39,066 nucleotides of DNA from Chitinophagaceae bacterium (GTDB lineage Bacteria; Bacteroidota; Bacteroidia; Chitinophagales; Chitinophagaceae): positions 1 to 39,066 of the forward strand of contig CANCAY010000016.1 of assembly GCA_947374225.1 (NCBI GenBank). Reading direction: 5' to 3'. Positions 9,888-19,825 of the stretch are shown one piece after another. Position 1 is the first letter of the stretch, and every line of letters begins with the position of its first letter. The position numbers were made by a program, and so were the translations under genes. Below the pieces are notes generated by a model. The model had not been told where the DNA came from, searched no databases, and was given only the letters and a program-made list of their open reading frames with translations.

Positions 9888-10623
9888 GCTTAATATGTTT
9901 TAAGAAACGACCTGTTATATGTTGCCATTGCATATTTAATACTCCTAATATGGCTTCTTTAATTATACCCTTTGACATTTTACTAGTTCCTACTTTTCTA
10001 TCTATAAAAGTAATAGGAACTTCTTTTATTTTAAATCCTAATTTCCAAGAAGCAAATTTCATTTCAATTTGAAATGCATATCCTATAAACTTAATCGTAT
10101 CTAAATTAATTGCAGCTAATACTTTGTTTTTATAACAAACAAATCCAGCAGTAGGATCTTTAACAGGCATACCTGTAATGATTCTAGTATAAGCAGACCC
10201 CCCTTTTGAATAGATTAATCTATCTAATGGCCAGTTTTCAGTTTTCCCTCCTTTAACATATCTACTTCCAACAGCTACATCCGCTCCACCTTGCTCACAT
10301 GCTGCTAATAATCTGTCTAAGTCATTTGGATTATGTGAAAAATCGGCATCCATTTCTATAATATAATCATAGTCATTTTTCAATGCCCATTTAAATCCAT
10401 GAATATAAGCTGTACCTAGGCCTAATTTTCCTTGTCTTTGTTCTATAAATAATCTATCTGGGAATGTTTTCATTAATTCAAAAACAATGTCTGCAGTGCC
10501 GTCAGGAGAACCGTCATCAATAACCAAAACATGATATCCTGTCTTTAGCGCCATGACAGTACTAATGATGGAATTTATATTTTCCTTTTCATTATAGGTT
10601 GGTATTAGGACAATGTTTTTCAC
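9874..10623 (-). CDS. Polyprenol-phosphate glycosyltransferase, GT2 (Dpm1-like)
   Basis: The 249 residues form a single GT-A domain of the polyprenol monophosphomannose synthase (Dpm1) type. Visible motifs are VLIPTYNEKENI near the N-terminus, DDGSPDGTADIV, the metal/nucleotide motif EMDADFSHNPNDLDRLL, GSRYVKGG, and the acceptor-side VPITFIDRKVGTSKMS. Family members transfer a sugar from a nucleotide donor to a lipid phosphate at the cytoplasmic membrane face. No C-terminal membrane helices follow, so it is the short soluble type. It lies 54 bases after the exonuclease and overlaps the EamA gene. The exact sugar is unknown. Confidence 0.9.
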   Translation of the reverse strand: MKNIVLIPTYNEKENINSIISTVMALKTGYHVLVIDDGSPDGTADIVFELMKTFPDRLFIEQRQGKLGLGTAYIHGFKWALKNDYDYIIEMDADFSHNPNDLDRLLAACEQGGADVAVGSRYVKGGKTENWPLDRLIYSKGGSAYTRIITGMPVKDPTAGFVCYKNKVLAAINLDTIKFIGYAFQIEMKFASWKLGFKIKEVPITFIDRKVGTSKMSKGIIKEAILGVLNMQWQHITGRFLKHIKRVYF

Positions 10624-10677
10624 TTAATATGGGGGGTATCGTGATTTAAATTAATATTTTAACTATGTAAATATAAA

Positions 10678-11445
10678 CTATTTCTTTAATATAGTTCTGT
10701 TTAAAATTTCAGTTAATTTTTGCTTGGTATGTAGGGCAAAATCACCTTTCATCATCCAATCATAATACTGTGGCTCTTCCTTAAGTACTTGAGTAACAGG
10801 CTTTCCCTTATGCTTACCGAAATTAAAAACTTCCACACCTTGCTCCATAATAAAACGTCGAGCAAAATCTACAATTTGATCTTCACCTGTAAATTTAACA
10901 ATAGCTTCTACAGTATTACCCAAATTAGGGTATCTAGCAACCTGTGCTTCCAATACTTCATAGGTAGCCATGGCGTCTGCTTCTGCGGTATGCGCGTCTT
11001 CTAAAGTCTTATTACAATAGAATTTATATGCTGCTGATAAAGTTCTTTGTTCCATCATATGAAACACTTTCTGAACATCAAGTAATTTTCTAGTTTCCAT
11101 ATCAATTGCAATACCTGCTCTCAAAAATTCTTCATTTAACATTGGAATATCAAAACGGTTGCTATTATATCCGCCAATGTCTGAGCCTTCCATAAATTGC
11201 TTTACTTCATTAGCGATCGCTTTGAATGTTGGGGCCTCTTTAACCATTTCGTCGGTGATACCATGAATTTCTGAAGAAGATGGGGGAATTGGCATTTCTG
11301 GATTTACTAATTTCCTTTTTACTTGTCTAGTCCCGTCTGGCATAATTTTAATAATCGCAATTTCTACGATTTTGTCAATACTAACATTAATACCGGTCGT
11401 TTCTAAATCGATAAAACAAATTGGTCTGGATAATTGTAAAAGCAT
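10678..11445 (-). CDS. 3'-5' exonuclease, DnaQ-like (DEDDh)
   Basis: Residues about 8-170 form a DEDDh exonuclease domain: Asp13 and Glu15 in FIDLETTG, Asp99 in SNRFDIPML, and His152 with Asp157 in HTAEADAMA. A second small domain at about 205-250 (FNFGKHKGKPVTQVL, YYDWMMKGDF) matches the exodeoxyribonuclease X-like C-terminal domain seen in many Bacteroidota homologues. The enzyme removes nucleotides from DNA 3' ends. It lacks the polymerase III context, so a repair or nucleotide-salvage role is more likely than replication proofreading. A -7-like TAACTTAG (minus) at 11462-11469 lies just upstream of the ATG. Confidence 0.92.
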   Translation of the reverse strand: MLLQLSRPICFIDLETTGINVSIDKIVEIAIIKIMPDGTRQVKRKLVNPEMPIPPSSSEIHGITDEMVKEAPTFKAIANEVKQFMEGSDIGGYNSNRFDIPMLNEEFLRAGIAIDMETRKLLDVQKVFHMMEQRTLSAAYKFYCNKTLEDAHTAEADAMATYEVLEAQVARYPNLGNTVEAIVKFTGEDQIVDFARRFIMEQGVEVFNFGKHKGKPVTQVLKEEPQYYDWMMKGDFALHTKQKLTEILNRTILKK

Positions 11446-11548
11446 AGTAAAAATTATGACGCTAAGTTAGACAATATTGGGCTTTAATTCATTGTATTGG
11501 CACTAAAATGCTCGATAGAATTCATTAATTTGCAATAAATTAGCAAAT

Positions 11549-11881
11549 ATGAATTGGATAACATTAAATAGCATTGAACAATTAGACCAAATAGCAAAAG
11601 CTTCTAATACAAAGCCACAATTAATATTCAAACATAGTACTACTTGCAGTATTAGTAAAATGGCATTCTCTCGATTTGAAAGAGGGGAAGCTCCTGACGG
11701 TATTGATTTTTATTATTTAGATCTATTAAATTTTAGAAATATTTCTAGTGCTATAGCTGAAAAATTTCAAGTACATCATGAATCACCTCAGGTTATATTG
11801 ATAAAAAATGAAGCCTGTATTTATGATGAGAGCCATTATGGAATTATGTTGGACGAAGTAATAGAGCAAGCGGGAGTCTAA
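11549..11881 (+). CDS. ytxJ: Bacillithiol system redox-active protein YtxJ
   Basis: This 110-residue protein matches the YtxJ family (DUF2847), a thioredoxin-fold monothiol protein associated with bacillithiol redox chemistry. The putative active Cys33 lies in HSTTCSISKMAF, corresponding to the family T-C-x-I-S motif. The C-terminal half continues the thioredoxin-like fold with the cis-proline region HESPQVILIKN. It implies the cell uses bacillithiol, as many Bacteroidota do. A box TTAATTTGC at 11525-11533 sits about 16 bases upstream of the ATG and resembles a -7 element one base short of consensus. It is convergent with the thiolase gene. Confidence 0.87.
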   Translation: MNWITLNSIEQLDQIAKASNTKPQLIFKHSTTCSISKMAFSRFERGEAPDGIDFYYLDLLNFRNISSAIAEKFQVHHESPQVILIKNEACIYDESHYGIMLDEVIEQAGV

Positions 11882-11883
11882 TT

Positions 11884-11910
11884 ATTTTATTTAAAAGATT
11901 TAAATAAAAT
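11884..11910. terminator. AT-only palindrome between convergent genes
   Basis: A perfect 12-base inverted repeat (11884-11895 and 11899-11910) with loop AGA lies between the stops of ytxJ and the thiolase. It contains only A-T pairs apart from one G in the loop. Its symmetry and position suit a bidirectional transcript-end hairpin, but the absence of G-C pairs makes it weak as an intrinsic terminator. Confidence 0.4.
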
Positions 11911-11919
11911 TAAACTAGT

Positions 11920-13101
11920 TTAACATTTTTCTATAACCATTGCACTTGCACCTCCTCCGCCATTGCAAATTGCGGCTGCTCCATATTTACCTTTTTGTTG
12001 GTCTAGTACATGAATTAATGTAACAACAATTCTTGCACCGCTACAACCTAATGGATGACCTAATGAAACGGCACCACCATTTATATTAACCTTATTAGGG
12101 TCTAAATGAAGTATATTAGTATTGACTATGCCAACAACAGAGAAAGCTTCATTGAATTCAAAGCAATCAATTTCTGACGTTTTTAAATTCGCTTTTTTTA
12201 GTGCCTTAGGAATTGCTAAAGAAGGTGTTGTAGTAAACCATTTTGGATCTTGTTCTGCGTCTGCATAACTAATAATTTTCGCCAATGGAGTTAATCCCAA
12301 TTCTTTCATTTTTTCTCCACTCATTAATACTAAAGCAGCGGCACCGTCATTCATCGTACTTGCATTAGCAGCTGTTACTGTCCCTTCTTTACTAAAAGCA
12401 GGATTCAATTGTTCAATTTTATCAAATTTAACATTGAAAGGTTCTTCGTCTTTAGTAACAATAATTGGATCTCCTTTTCTTTGTGGTATACTTACTGGAA
12501 TAATTTCTGAATCAAAAAGTCCATTTTCAATAGCTGCTTGAGACTTTTTATAACTGCTTATAGCAAAAGCATCTTGTTCTGCTCTTGTTATTTTATATTC
12601 ATGTGCACATAAGTCTGCAAAATTTCCCATCGCAACTTTATCATACGCATCTACCAAGCCATCTTTTGCAAGTCCGTCTTGCATAGTAATATCACCATAT
12701 TTATTGCCCCAGCGTTGTGTAGTATTATAGAATGGTACATTACTCATGCTCTCCATTCCACCAGCTATTATTATGTCTGCATCACCAAGCAATATATTTT
12801 GTGTAGCTAATGCAATTGATTTCGTACCACTAGCACAAACTTTATTTACTGTTGTACAAATAACATTATCCGGAAGTCCGCCTAATTTAGCAGCTTGTCT
12901 TGCAGGGGCTTGTCCTAAACCTGCTTGTATTACAGCGCCAAAAATTACTTCGTCTACTAGTTCCGGATTAAGTTTAATTCTTTCTAAAGCGCCTTTAATA
13001 GCAACTGCACCTAATTGAGTTGCAGACAAAGGACTTAATACACCACCAAAAGAACCTATCGGAGTTCTTACTGCTGCTACGATATATACTTCTTTAGACA
13101 T
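11920..13101 (-). CDS. Acetyl-CoA C-acyltransferase (thiolase)
   Basis: The 393 residues are a full-length thiolase, condensing or cleaving acetyl-CoA units. The nucleophile Cys89 is in NKVCASGTKS, the catalytic His349 in SLGHPLGCSGAR and the second Cys379 in AICNGGGGAS. The EFNEAFS motif is also present. The family includes acetoacetyl-CoA thiolase (AtoB/PhaA-like) and beta-oxidation enzymes; the sequence looks biosynthetic-type, but I do not assign one. It starts 23 bases after the CvfB-like gene and probably forms the tail of the parE operon. Confidence 0.92.
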   Translation of the reverse strand: MSKEVYIVAAVRTPIGSFGGVLSPLSATQLGAVAIKGALERIKLNPELVDEVIFGAVIQAGLGQAPARQAAKLGGLPDNVICTTVNKVCASGTKSIALATQNILLGDADIIIAGGMESMSNVPFYNTTQRWGNKYGDITMQDGLAKDGLVDAYDKVAMGNFADLCAHEYKITRAEQDAFAISSYKKSQAAIENGLFDSEIIPVSIPQRKGDPIIVTKDEEPFNVKFDKIEQLNPAFSKEGTVTAANASTMNDGAAALVLMSGEKMKELGLTPLAKIISYADAEQDPKWFTTTPSLAIPKALKKANLKTSEIDCFEFNEAFSVVGIVNTNILHLDPNKVNINGGAVSLGHPLGCSGARIVVTLIHVLDQQKGKYGAAAICNGGGGASAMVIEKC

Positions 13102-13124
13102 ATTATTATACTTTAAAAATTTAT

Positions 13125-14084
13125 TTAATCTTGAACATCATCATCTTCATTAATTGAAGAAGTGTTAAGTGAACCAGGTTTTATAACTTGTTTAGGTTGC
13201 TCAATAATATCAGGTTTTTCGGTCGCTTCAGTTTTATTTTGGTCTTCAGGAGCTAATCTTATTCCACCGTCTTCTAAAGAGATCAATTTAGACTTATATA
13301 AAATACCCACATTCATTTTGAATGCTTTTTTACTCATTCCAAAGAATGCATAAATATCGTCAGGACTTGACTTATCATGATAAGGCAAGAATCCATGATG
13401 TAGTTTCAATAAACGTATAATATTAGATTTGTCGTCGTCTAATTTTTCTAAACCTTGCTTACCTATACCAATATCTAATTTATTGTCTTCTCTTATTTTC
13501 TTTATATAAGCTTCTTCTATAAATTGTCCAATATGTAAATGTGTAAATACTTCATTCTTGTATACTAGACCTTGGTGTACTTGATTTACAATTACAACAT
13601 ATCCAATTTCAGATTCACGGTAAACTTGCACTTTAACTTTCTCGCCTTCCTTTACTGTTAAAATATCATTACTAACAGTATTGTCAATTTTTTCAGTTGC
13701 AGCAACTCTTCCTGTTTGTTTGTCTATATATAATTTAACTAAATATTTACCACCTAAACGCATGGTAGACAATTGTTGAGAAACTGGAACAAATAAATCC
13801 TTCATTAATCCCCAATCCATAAATGCACCCTGTCTAGTAACGTCCACTACTTTTAAAGCTGCAATATCACCTACTACTGCAAATGGCTCCTGTGTAGTGG
13901 CAATTAATCTATTATCAGAATCATGATATACAAATACACTAATTGTATCACCTACCATTAATCCATCTGGCACAAAACGTTTAGGCAATAACACTCCTTC
14001 CGCTTCATCGTCCATATAAAATCCAAAGTCAACCTTTCGATCCACTCTCATCAAATTAAATTCACCTACTTTAGCTGTTGACAT
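13125..14084 (-). CDS. S1-like RNA-binding protein, CvfB/YitL family
   Basis: The 319 residues match the CvfB (YitL) family: N-terminal tandem S1-type OB folds (MSTAKVGEFNLMRVDRKVDF, GVLLPKRFVPDGLMVGDTI, GAFMDWGLMKDLFVP), a third S1-like segment (GEKVKVQVYRESEIGYVVIV), and a C-terminal winged-helix part (DIYAFFGMSKKAFKMNVGIL, KLISLEDGGIRL). A disordered acidic tail extends from about 280 to 319 (KPDIIEQPKQV, NEDDDVQD). In Firmicutes CvfB affects virulence gene expression and binds RNA; the Bacteroidota role is unknown. It lies 22 bases after parC in the same operon. Confidence 0.85.
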   Translation of the reverse strand: MSTAKVGEFNLMRVDRKVDFGFYMDDEAEGVLLPKRFVPDGLMVGDTISVFVYHDSDNRLIATTQEPFAVVGDIAALKVVDVTRQGAFMDWGLMKDLFVPVSQQLSTMRLGGKYLVKLYIDKQTGRVAATEKIDNTVSNDILTVKEGEKVKVQVYRESEIGYVVIVNQVHQGLVYKNEVFTHLHIGQFIEEAYIKKIREDNKLDIGIGKQGLEKLDDDKSNIIRLLKLHHGFLPYHDKSSPDDIYAFFGMSKKAFKMNVGILYKSKLISLEDGGIRLAPEDQNKTEATEKPDIIEQPKQVIKPGSLNTSSINEDDDVQD

Positions 14085-14106
14085 CTTTTTCTTTATTTAT
14101 GTAAAA

Positions 14107-16629
14107 TTAGAACAATTCTGGTTGTTCGTCGTTAGGATCTTTTATGACTATTTTGGTCTCCCATTCCATTTCGGTGGTTTTATTATAGTCTGCCAGCTTG
14201 GTTCCTACTGCTTTCCAACCCATAATATCTACCATTTTACTCACTTTGAACTTTGATTTTCTAACCTGAGTGCCTCTTCCTGTATTTACTACTAAAATAG
14301 GTTCCACTGCAGTTGAAACAGCTGCCAAATAGTTGCCGTCACCTTCCTTAATACAACAGAATGGAGATCTAAGCGTAGTGGTTTCTATCTTAAAACGTTT
14401 AATATTAAACTGCAATTTGTCTTTATCTAAGTATACCGCAGTGATTACTTTTTCAGGATTGAATTTCTCAATAGATAATACTTTCTCTGGATCAAATCGT
14501 TGTGATTGATCAGTATCAATTACTTCATAATATCCGTCCTTAGTGAAAACCAATAACTTCTCGTCTTCAAAAGTACCAAGGTAAATACCCTTTTCTTCAC
14601 TATTTAAGCGACCAAATTTATCATCAAACCAAAGCTTACGACCTACTAAAGTGCTTTTACCTGCTTCTTTTAATTTAACCGCTTTTATTGGATATTTAGT
14701 AACCTGATTACCTACACTACTTCTGCCCTTTACTTCTAAAGTTTCAAAATAGAAATCAAATTCTTTTATACGTGCAGTACAGTTAGGGCTCAAAATAATT
14801 TTAACAGACTCTGCTTCTCCGTTTGCGTTAATAGATAAGTAATGAACTTTAGATTTTTCAGAACTTTTCGCTAAAGGATATTCTTTGTCACGCGTAACTC
14901 CAGTTACATTAAAACGTTTTGCATAACTTATTCCCGCACCACCGTCAACATAAACCATATTATAGGTAGTACGCTCGTCGTTTTTCTGGAATACTGCTGC
15001 ATGGATAATATCCTTACCTATAAATACTTTATCAGACACTTTTACTACTTTCATATTACCCGCTTTAGTAAAAGCAATAATATCATCATAGTCGGTACAG
15101 TCACAAAGGAATTCGTCTTTCTTTAAACTAGTTCCAATAAATCCTTCCGCTCTATTAATATACAATTTAGTATTTGCTATCGCAACTTGTTTAACTTGAA
15201 TTGTATCAAATTCTTTCAATTCAGTTTTACGTTCTCTACCCTTGCCATATTTCTTTTGCAAATTCTCATAATAAGCAACCGCATAATCCACCAAATTTTC
15301 TAAATCATGTTTCACTTGCTTAATCTCCGCTTCTATAGATTTGATTTGAGCTATTAAGTCTTCAATATCCAATTTGTAGATTCTTCTAACGGGCTTATCT
15401 GTCAATTTTAATAAGTCGGAACGTTCGATTTGTTTTTTGAATTTCTTTTTAAATGGCTCAAAAGCAGTATCAATTGCGTCAATCACTTTATCCCAATTCA
15501 AATGCTTCTTCTCTAATTCTTGGTAAATTTTTTCTTCGAAAAATATTTTTTCTAAACTAGTGAAATGCCATTTGTCTTCTAATTCCTTCAAATGAATTTC
15601 TAATTCCGCTTTTAATAAGTCTTTAGTATGTTCAACTGAATAACGTAATAAGTCACTTGCAGTAATAAATTGAGGACGTTGACTGACAATTACACAAACG
15701 TTGGGAGATAAACTTATTTCACAATCAGTGAATGCATATAAAGCGTCAATAGTAATATCTGGAGAAATTCCAGTTGCTAAATCAATTTGTATTTCAACTT
15801 CTGCAGCAGTTACGTCTGTTACTTTTTTGATTTTGATTTTACCTTGATCATTTGCCTTAGTGATACTCTCCATTAACTGAGTAGTAGTAACACTATAGGG
15901 GACGTCTTTAATTAATAATGTCTTCTTATCAAATTCTTCAATATGAGCTCTCACTCTTACTTTACCACCTCTTTTTCCGTCATTATAATTAGACGCATCT
16001 ATCATACCACCAGTTTGAAAATCAGGTAACAATTCAAACTTACGACCTCTTAAATGCTTTATACATGCCTCAATAAGTTCATTGAAATTATGAGGTAAAA
16101 TTTTAGTTGATAAACCTACCGCGATACCGTCAGCTCCTTGCGCTAACAATAAAGGAAATTTCATAGGAAGTGTTACGGGTTCTTGTTTACGACCGTCATA
16201 ACTTAATGACCATTCTGTAGTCTTTGCATTAAATGCAACATCTAAAGCAAACTTGCTCAATCTTGCTTCAATATATCTTGGTGCAGCAGCGTAGTCACCT
16301 GTTCTAACATCACCCCAGTTTCCTTGTGTCTCTACTAATAAATCCTTCTGTCCAATATTTACCAAAGCATCTCCAATACTTGCGTCTCCGTGAGGATGGT
16401 ATTGCATACTTTGACCAATAATATTAGCAACTTTATTGAATCTTCCATCATCCATTTCCTTCATGGCATGTAAGATTCTACGTTGTACCGGTTTCATACC
16501 ATCTTCCATAGCTGGTACCGCTCTTTCCAAAATAACATAAGAAGCATAATCCAAGAACCAATTTTTATATTGACCTTGAACACCTGATTCATTTTCTGTT
16601 ACTCTACTTAAATTTTTCTCTTTTGCCAT
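14107..16629 (-). CDS. parC: DNA topoisomerase IV subunit A (ParC)
   Basis: The 840 residues are a type IIA topoisomerase A subunit. The winged-helix and tower region contains MKPVQRRILHAMKEMDDG, the HPHGDASIGDAL segment corresponding to the quinolone-interacting helix, and the active-site Tyr119 after Arg118 in AAAPRYIEARL. A long coiled coil at about 340-470 is followed by a C-terminal beta-pinwheel with blades such as VGRKLWFDDKFGRLNSEE. Linkage to a ParE-type B subunit supports topoisomerase IV, which unlinks daughter chromosomes, rather than gyrase. The residue at the GyrA Ser83 position is Ala; I believe this is common in Bacteroidota ParC and not a resistance mutation. Confidence 0.93.
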   Translation of the reverse strand: MAKEKNLSRVTENESGVQGQYKNWFLDYASYVILERAVPAMEDGMKPVQRRILHAMKEMDDGRFNKVANIIGQSMQYHPHGDASIGDALVNIGQKDLLVETQGNWGDVRTGDYAAAPRYIEARLSKFALDVAFNAKTTEWSLSYDGRKQEPVTLPMKFPLLLAQGADGIAVGLSTKILPHNFNELIEACIKHLRGRKFELLPDFQTGGMIDASNYNDGKRGGKVRVRAHIEEFDKKTLLIKDVPYSVTTTQLMESITKANDQGKIKIKKVTDVTAAEVEIQIDLATGISPDITIDALYAFTDCEISLSPNVCVIVSQRPQFITASDLLRYSVEHTKDLLKAELEIHLKELEDKWHFTSLEKIFFEEKIYQELEKKHLNWDKVIDAIDTAFEPFKKKFKKQIERSDLLKLTDKPVRRIYKLDIEDLIAQIKSIEAEIKQVKHDLENLVDYAVAYYENLQKKYGKGRERKTELKEFDTIQVKQVAIANTKLYINRAEGFIGTSLKKDEFLCDCTDYDDIIAFTKAGNMKVVKVSDKVFIGKDIIHAAVFQKNDERTTYNMVYVDGGAGISYAKRFNVTGVTRDKEYPLAKSSEKSKVHYLSINANGEAESVKIILSPNCTARIKEFDFYFETLEVKGRSSVGNQVTKYPIKAVKLKEAGKSTLVGRKLWFDDKFGRLNSEEKGIYLGTFEDEKLLVFTKDGYYEVIDTDQSQRFDPEKVLSIEKFNPEKVITAVYLDKDKLQFNIKRFKIETTTLRSPFCCIKEGDGNYLAAVSTAVEPILVVNTGRGTQVRKSKFKVSKMVDIMGWKAVGTKLADYNKTTEMEWETKIVIKDPNDEQPELF

Positions 16630-16661
16630 AAATATTCTTAATTAGAACCCTTTAGTATATA

Positions 16662-17030
16662 TTAAAGACGATAAGTGTCTTCGCTACCGTCTTTCAAACT
16701 ATTTAATTCAACAAAAACAATATCAGTGATTGCAGTTAATTCATGCCAAATATTGGCTTGAATTATAACCCTTGTGGGTGCGGTCAACACAATTGTCTCT
16801 TCTTGGTTTGTTTCTAAATTCTTCCAATGCAAGTTTGCAGAACCTTGTACTAGAAGCATGTCTTCAGGATTTTTGCCTGCTGAAATACCTTTATGATAAT
16901 GTTGACCACTAACTGAACCAGCATTTCTATATACCAACAAAAATTCACCTGTTCTATCCGTTTTAAAAAAATGGAGTGCTCCTCGCTCATCTACAGCTTT
17001 AATTTCTATTGGACTAATAGTAACACTCAT
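16662..17030 (-). CDS. Small cupin-fold protein
   Basis: This 122-residue protein is one cupin barrel. The first cupin motif is recognisable in SGQHYHKGISAGKNPEDMLL (two histidines, later Glu) and the second in VIIQANIWHELTAI. It resembles the polysaccharide-biosynthesis (CapF C-terminal/WxcM-like) cupins. The histidine set would allow metal binding, but no reaction can be assigned. It lies between DUF1835 and parC, 36 bases after the former and 32 before the latter, and so is part of the topoisomerase operon. Confidence 0.75.
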   Translation of the reverse strand: MSVTISPIEIKAVDERGALHFFKTDRTGEFLLVYRNAGSVSGQHYHKGISAGKNPEDMLLVQGSANLHWKNLETNQEETIVLTAPTRVIIQANIWHELTAITDIVFVELNSLKDGSEDTYRL

Positions 17031-17066
17031 TTTACAAAATTCAATTTTTAAAAACTTTTAGATCCA

Positions 17067-17906
17067 TTACACTGTTTCCGCTTCCACAACATTACTTGAA
17101 CCTCCAGGCATTTGAACCACCATGTCTTTCCAGCCTTTATTCCAGTCACCTACAAAAACGATTTTACCATCTTGTTCCATTGCTTTTAAACGAGACACAA
17201 TAAATCCATCACCAGTTTTAACTTTCATTTTGCCAATGATAGTTGAAATAGCACTTGGAAGTTTCTGCGCATTTTTTGTAAGTAATGATAAAATCTCTTT
17301 ATCATAAAACTCAATACCCATACTAACAATCTTCTTTCCTCCTTCTAAAAAACGAACACCTTCGTTCTCTTCACATATTTTTTTCCACTCGTCAGGATCT
17401 AATTCGAATTCACTCAATGTTATTGGGCGTGCTAATTTTTTAGCTTTTAAAAACTCTTTGGGTTGAATTTGACTTAAATGTGTTGGATAAAATAATTGTC
17501 CTTTCTCATTTAGAAATGGAAGATTATTAAGATATAGAACTTGAATTCGACCTTGCAATTCTTTAAACTGACTCATAAACCAATAATAGCCACAAACATC
17601 ATGAACATTTTGTCCCATCCAAATCCATATTTCCTCATTCTCGTCATGCGCTAATGCATTTTGTAAATGATGAACAGTTAATTTATCATCCACAATATCT
17701 AATTGGTCAACATAAGGTGAATATTCTAAAATAGACGTCCACCAATCACGACGAATTTGATATCCTTCTGTGTCGTATATATCTTTTAAAGGGCCTACAG
17801 CATAATCGTCTTTAATCTCGACAACTTTGCCTACTAAGTTTTCATCTAATTCTATTGCAGCTTCTAAAGCAGCAATGTCTGCTGTATTAAATACTAAGTG
17901 TATCAT
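17067..17906 (-). CDS. DUF1835 domain protein
   Basis: The 279 residues match the DUF1835 family, followed by a DUF3658-like C-terminal part. The N-terminus ([46 protein letters not shown]) has the conserved 'D-x-x-x-x-G-P' segment of DUF1835. The central [20 protein letters not shown] is also typical. Biochemical function is unknown. Its ATG lies inside the end of parE (20-base overlap), so the two are almost certainly translationally coupled. Confidence 0.8.
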   Translation of the reverse strand: MIHLVFNTADIAALEAAIELDENLVGKVVEIKDDYAVGPLKDIYDTEGYQIRRDWWTSILEYSPYVDQLDIVDDKLTVHHLQNALAHDENEEIWIWMGQNVHDVCGYYWFMSQFKELQGRIQVLYLNNLPFLNEKGQLFYPTHLSQIQPKEFLKAKKLARPITLSEFELDPDEWKKICEENEGVRFLEGGKKIVSMGIEFYDKEILSLLTKNAQKLPSAISTIIGKMKVKTGDGFIVSRLKAMEQDGKIVFVGDWNKGWKDMVVQMPGGSSNVVEAETV

Positions 17907-19782
17907 TCGCTTTGTCTAATTCGACTTTTAAGTTATTGATAATAAAGTCCTGTCTTTCCGGAGTATTTTTACCCATATAATATTCTAACAAATGTTGAAT
18001 ATGGTCTCCTTGTTCTAAAATTACTGGTGCCAACTTAATGTCTGCATTAATAAATTTCCCAAACTCATCTGGACTAATCTCACCTAATCCTTTGAATCGA
18101 GTAATTTCTGGTTTTGCACCTAATTCTTTTATTGCTTTTTGTTTTTCATTTTCATCATAGCAATAAATGGTCTTTTGCTTATTACGTACACGGAATAAAG
18201 GAGTTTCTAAAACAAATACATGACCTCTTTTAACTAAATCAGGGAAGAACTGTAAAAAGAATGTAAGCATTAATAAACGAATGTGCATTCCATCTACATC
18301 GGCATCGGTTGCGATTACAATATTGTTATAACGTAATCCATCTAAGCCGTCTTCAATATTTAAAGCATGTTGTAATAAGTTGAATTCTTCATTTTCATAA
18401 ACTACCTTCTTAGTCAATCCAAATGAATTCAATGGTTTACCTCTCAAACTAAATACGGCTTGTGTATCCACATTACGTGACTTAGTAATACTACCACTAG
18501 CTGAATCTCCTTCGGTAATAAATAAGGTAGATCCCTTTTGTAATGAGATAAAAATTTCTTTATTTTTTGTAGGCAAGTCGTCGTTAAAATGTACACGACA
18601 ATCTCTTAATTTCTTATTATGTAAATTGGCTTTCTTAGCGCGTTCATTTGCTAATTTTTTAATACCTGCCAATTCTTTACGTTCACGTTCATTTTGCTCT
18701 ATACGCTTTTTTAAAGCATCTGACACAGTCGGATTTCTATGTAAAAAATTATCTAATTCTTTTGATAGGAATTCTGTTACAAAATTCTTCATACTAGGCC
18801 CACCGTCTGCCACATTCTGAGAACCTAATTTTGTTTTAGTCTGACTTTCAAAAACTGGCTCTTGAACTCTTACAGATACTGCAGCAACAATACTGGTTCT
18901 AATATCAGAAGCTTCATAATCTTTCTTATAAAAATCACGTATTACTTTAACATACGCTTCTCTAAATGCTTGCTGATGTGTACCACCTTGAGTAGTATAC
19001 TGTCCATTAACAAAAGAAAAAATGTCTTCTCCATAATCATTGTTATGAGAAACGGCTATTTCAATATCTTCTCCTGTTAAATGTATAATTGGGTATCTTA
19101 ATTCGTCTGGATTTGTTTTACGTTCCAACAAATCCAATAAGCCATTTTTACTTATGAACTTTTTATTATTAAAATGAATGGTTAAACCAGCATTTAAATA
19201 ACAATAATTCCATAATTGACTTTCAATATACTCGTATATAAAATGATAGTTCTTAAAAATACTAGCGTCCGGAGTAAAGACCACCAATGTTCCGTTACCT
19301 TCTGTCGTTTTAGATTCTTTAGTTTCTTCAATTAATAAACCTCTTTTGAAACTAGCTGATTTCTGTTTACCTTCTCTGAAAGCAGTAACTAAAAAATCAT
19401 CACTTAATGCGTTAACTGCTTTAGTACCTACTCCATTCAGACCTACCGATTTTTGAAAGGCTTTACTGTCGTATTTAGCTCCAGTATTAATCTTACTAAC
19501 TACGTCCACAATTTTACCTAATGGAATACCACGACCATAATCTCGAATGGTTACGGTTTTGTCTTCAATAGAAATTTCAACTGATTTACCATATCCCATG
19601 GTATGTTCATCAATACAGTTATCAATCACTTCTTTTATTAAAACATATATGCCATCGTCTGGAGCGGAACCGTCTCCTAGTTTACCAATGTACATACCTG
19701 GTCTAAGTCGAATATGTTCTTTCCAGTCTAACGACCGAATAGAGTCTTCGTTATATTCAGATGGTATTTTTGCTTCTGCCAT
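17887..19782 (-). CDS. parE: DNA topoisomerase IV subunit B (ParE)
   Basis: About 631 residues form the ATPase subunit of topoisomerase IV. The GHKL ATPase domain has the Asn-containing [24 protein letters not shown] and [14 protein letters not shown]. The transducer domain follows at about 220-390, and the TOPRIM domain has [10 protein letters not shown] and [17 protein letters not shown]. An in-frame TTG at 19791 would add three residues, but ATG 19782 ([10 protein letters not shown]) is the natural start. A good promoter lies at 19826-19855 with a hairpin in the short leader. It heads the run parE-DUF1835-cupin-parC-cvfB-thiolase. Confidence 0.93.
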   Translation of the reverse strand: MAEAKIPSEYNEDSIRSLDWKEHIRLRPGMYIGKLGDGSAPDDGIYVLIKEVIDNCIDEHTMGYGKSVEISIEDKTVTIRDYGRGIPLGKIVDVVSKINTGAKYDSKAFQKSVGLNGVGTKAVNALSDDFLVTAFREGKQKSASFKRGLLIEETKESKTTEGNGTLVVFTPDASIFKNYHFIYEYIESQLWNYCYLNAGLTIHFNNKKFISKNGLLDLLERKTNPDELRYPIIHLTGEDIEIAVSHNNDYGEDIFSFVNGQYTTQGGTHQQAFREAYVKVIRDFYKKDYEASDIRTSIVAAVSVRVQEPVFESQTKTKLGSQNVADGGPSMKNFVTEFLSKELDNFLHRNPTVSDALKKRIEQNERERKELAGIKKLANERAKKANLHNKKLRDCRVHFNDDLPTKNKEIFISLQKGSTLFITEGDSASGSITKSRNVDTQAVFSLRGKPLNSFGLTKKVVYENEEFNLLQHALNIEDGLDGLRYNNIVIATDADVDGMHIRLLMLTFFLQFFPDLVKRGHVFVLETPLFRVRNKQKTIYCYDENEKQKAIKELGAKPEITRFKGLGEISPDEFGKFINADIKLAPVILEQGDHIQHLLEYYMGKNTPERQDFIINNLKVELDKANDTLSI

Positions 19783-19796
19783 AATTATCAATGCTT

Positions 19797-19816
19797 TAGG
19801 GGCATAAAATGCCCTA
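19797..19816 (-). promoter_or_regulatory. 5'-leader hairpin of the parE operon
   Basis: In the minus-strand transcript, GGGCAT and ATGCCC (19809-19814 and 19800-19805) pair around a three-base loop. The stem can lengthen by two A-U pairs with one bulged C. The predicted transcription start, near 19820, puts the hairpin almost at the mRNA 5' end and about 15 bases before the ATG. It could stabilise the mRNA or tune translation. Confidence 0.4.
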
Positions 19817-19825
19817 GTCTAGCTG

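Noticed and set aside
14107..16629. Ala at the GyrA Ser83-equivalent position of ParC as a fluoroquinolone resistance mutation
   Set aside because: The GDASIGDA form appears to be the ordinary version in Bacteroidota ParC, and resistance cannot be inferred from it.
19547..19807. Plus-strand frame antisense to the parE start
   Set aside because: It is a mirror of the conserved ParE coding frame without a start context or recognisable protein features.
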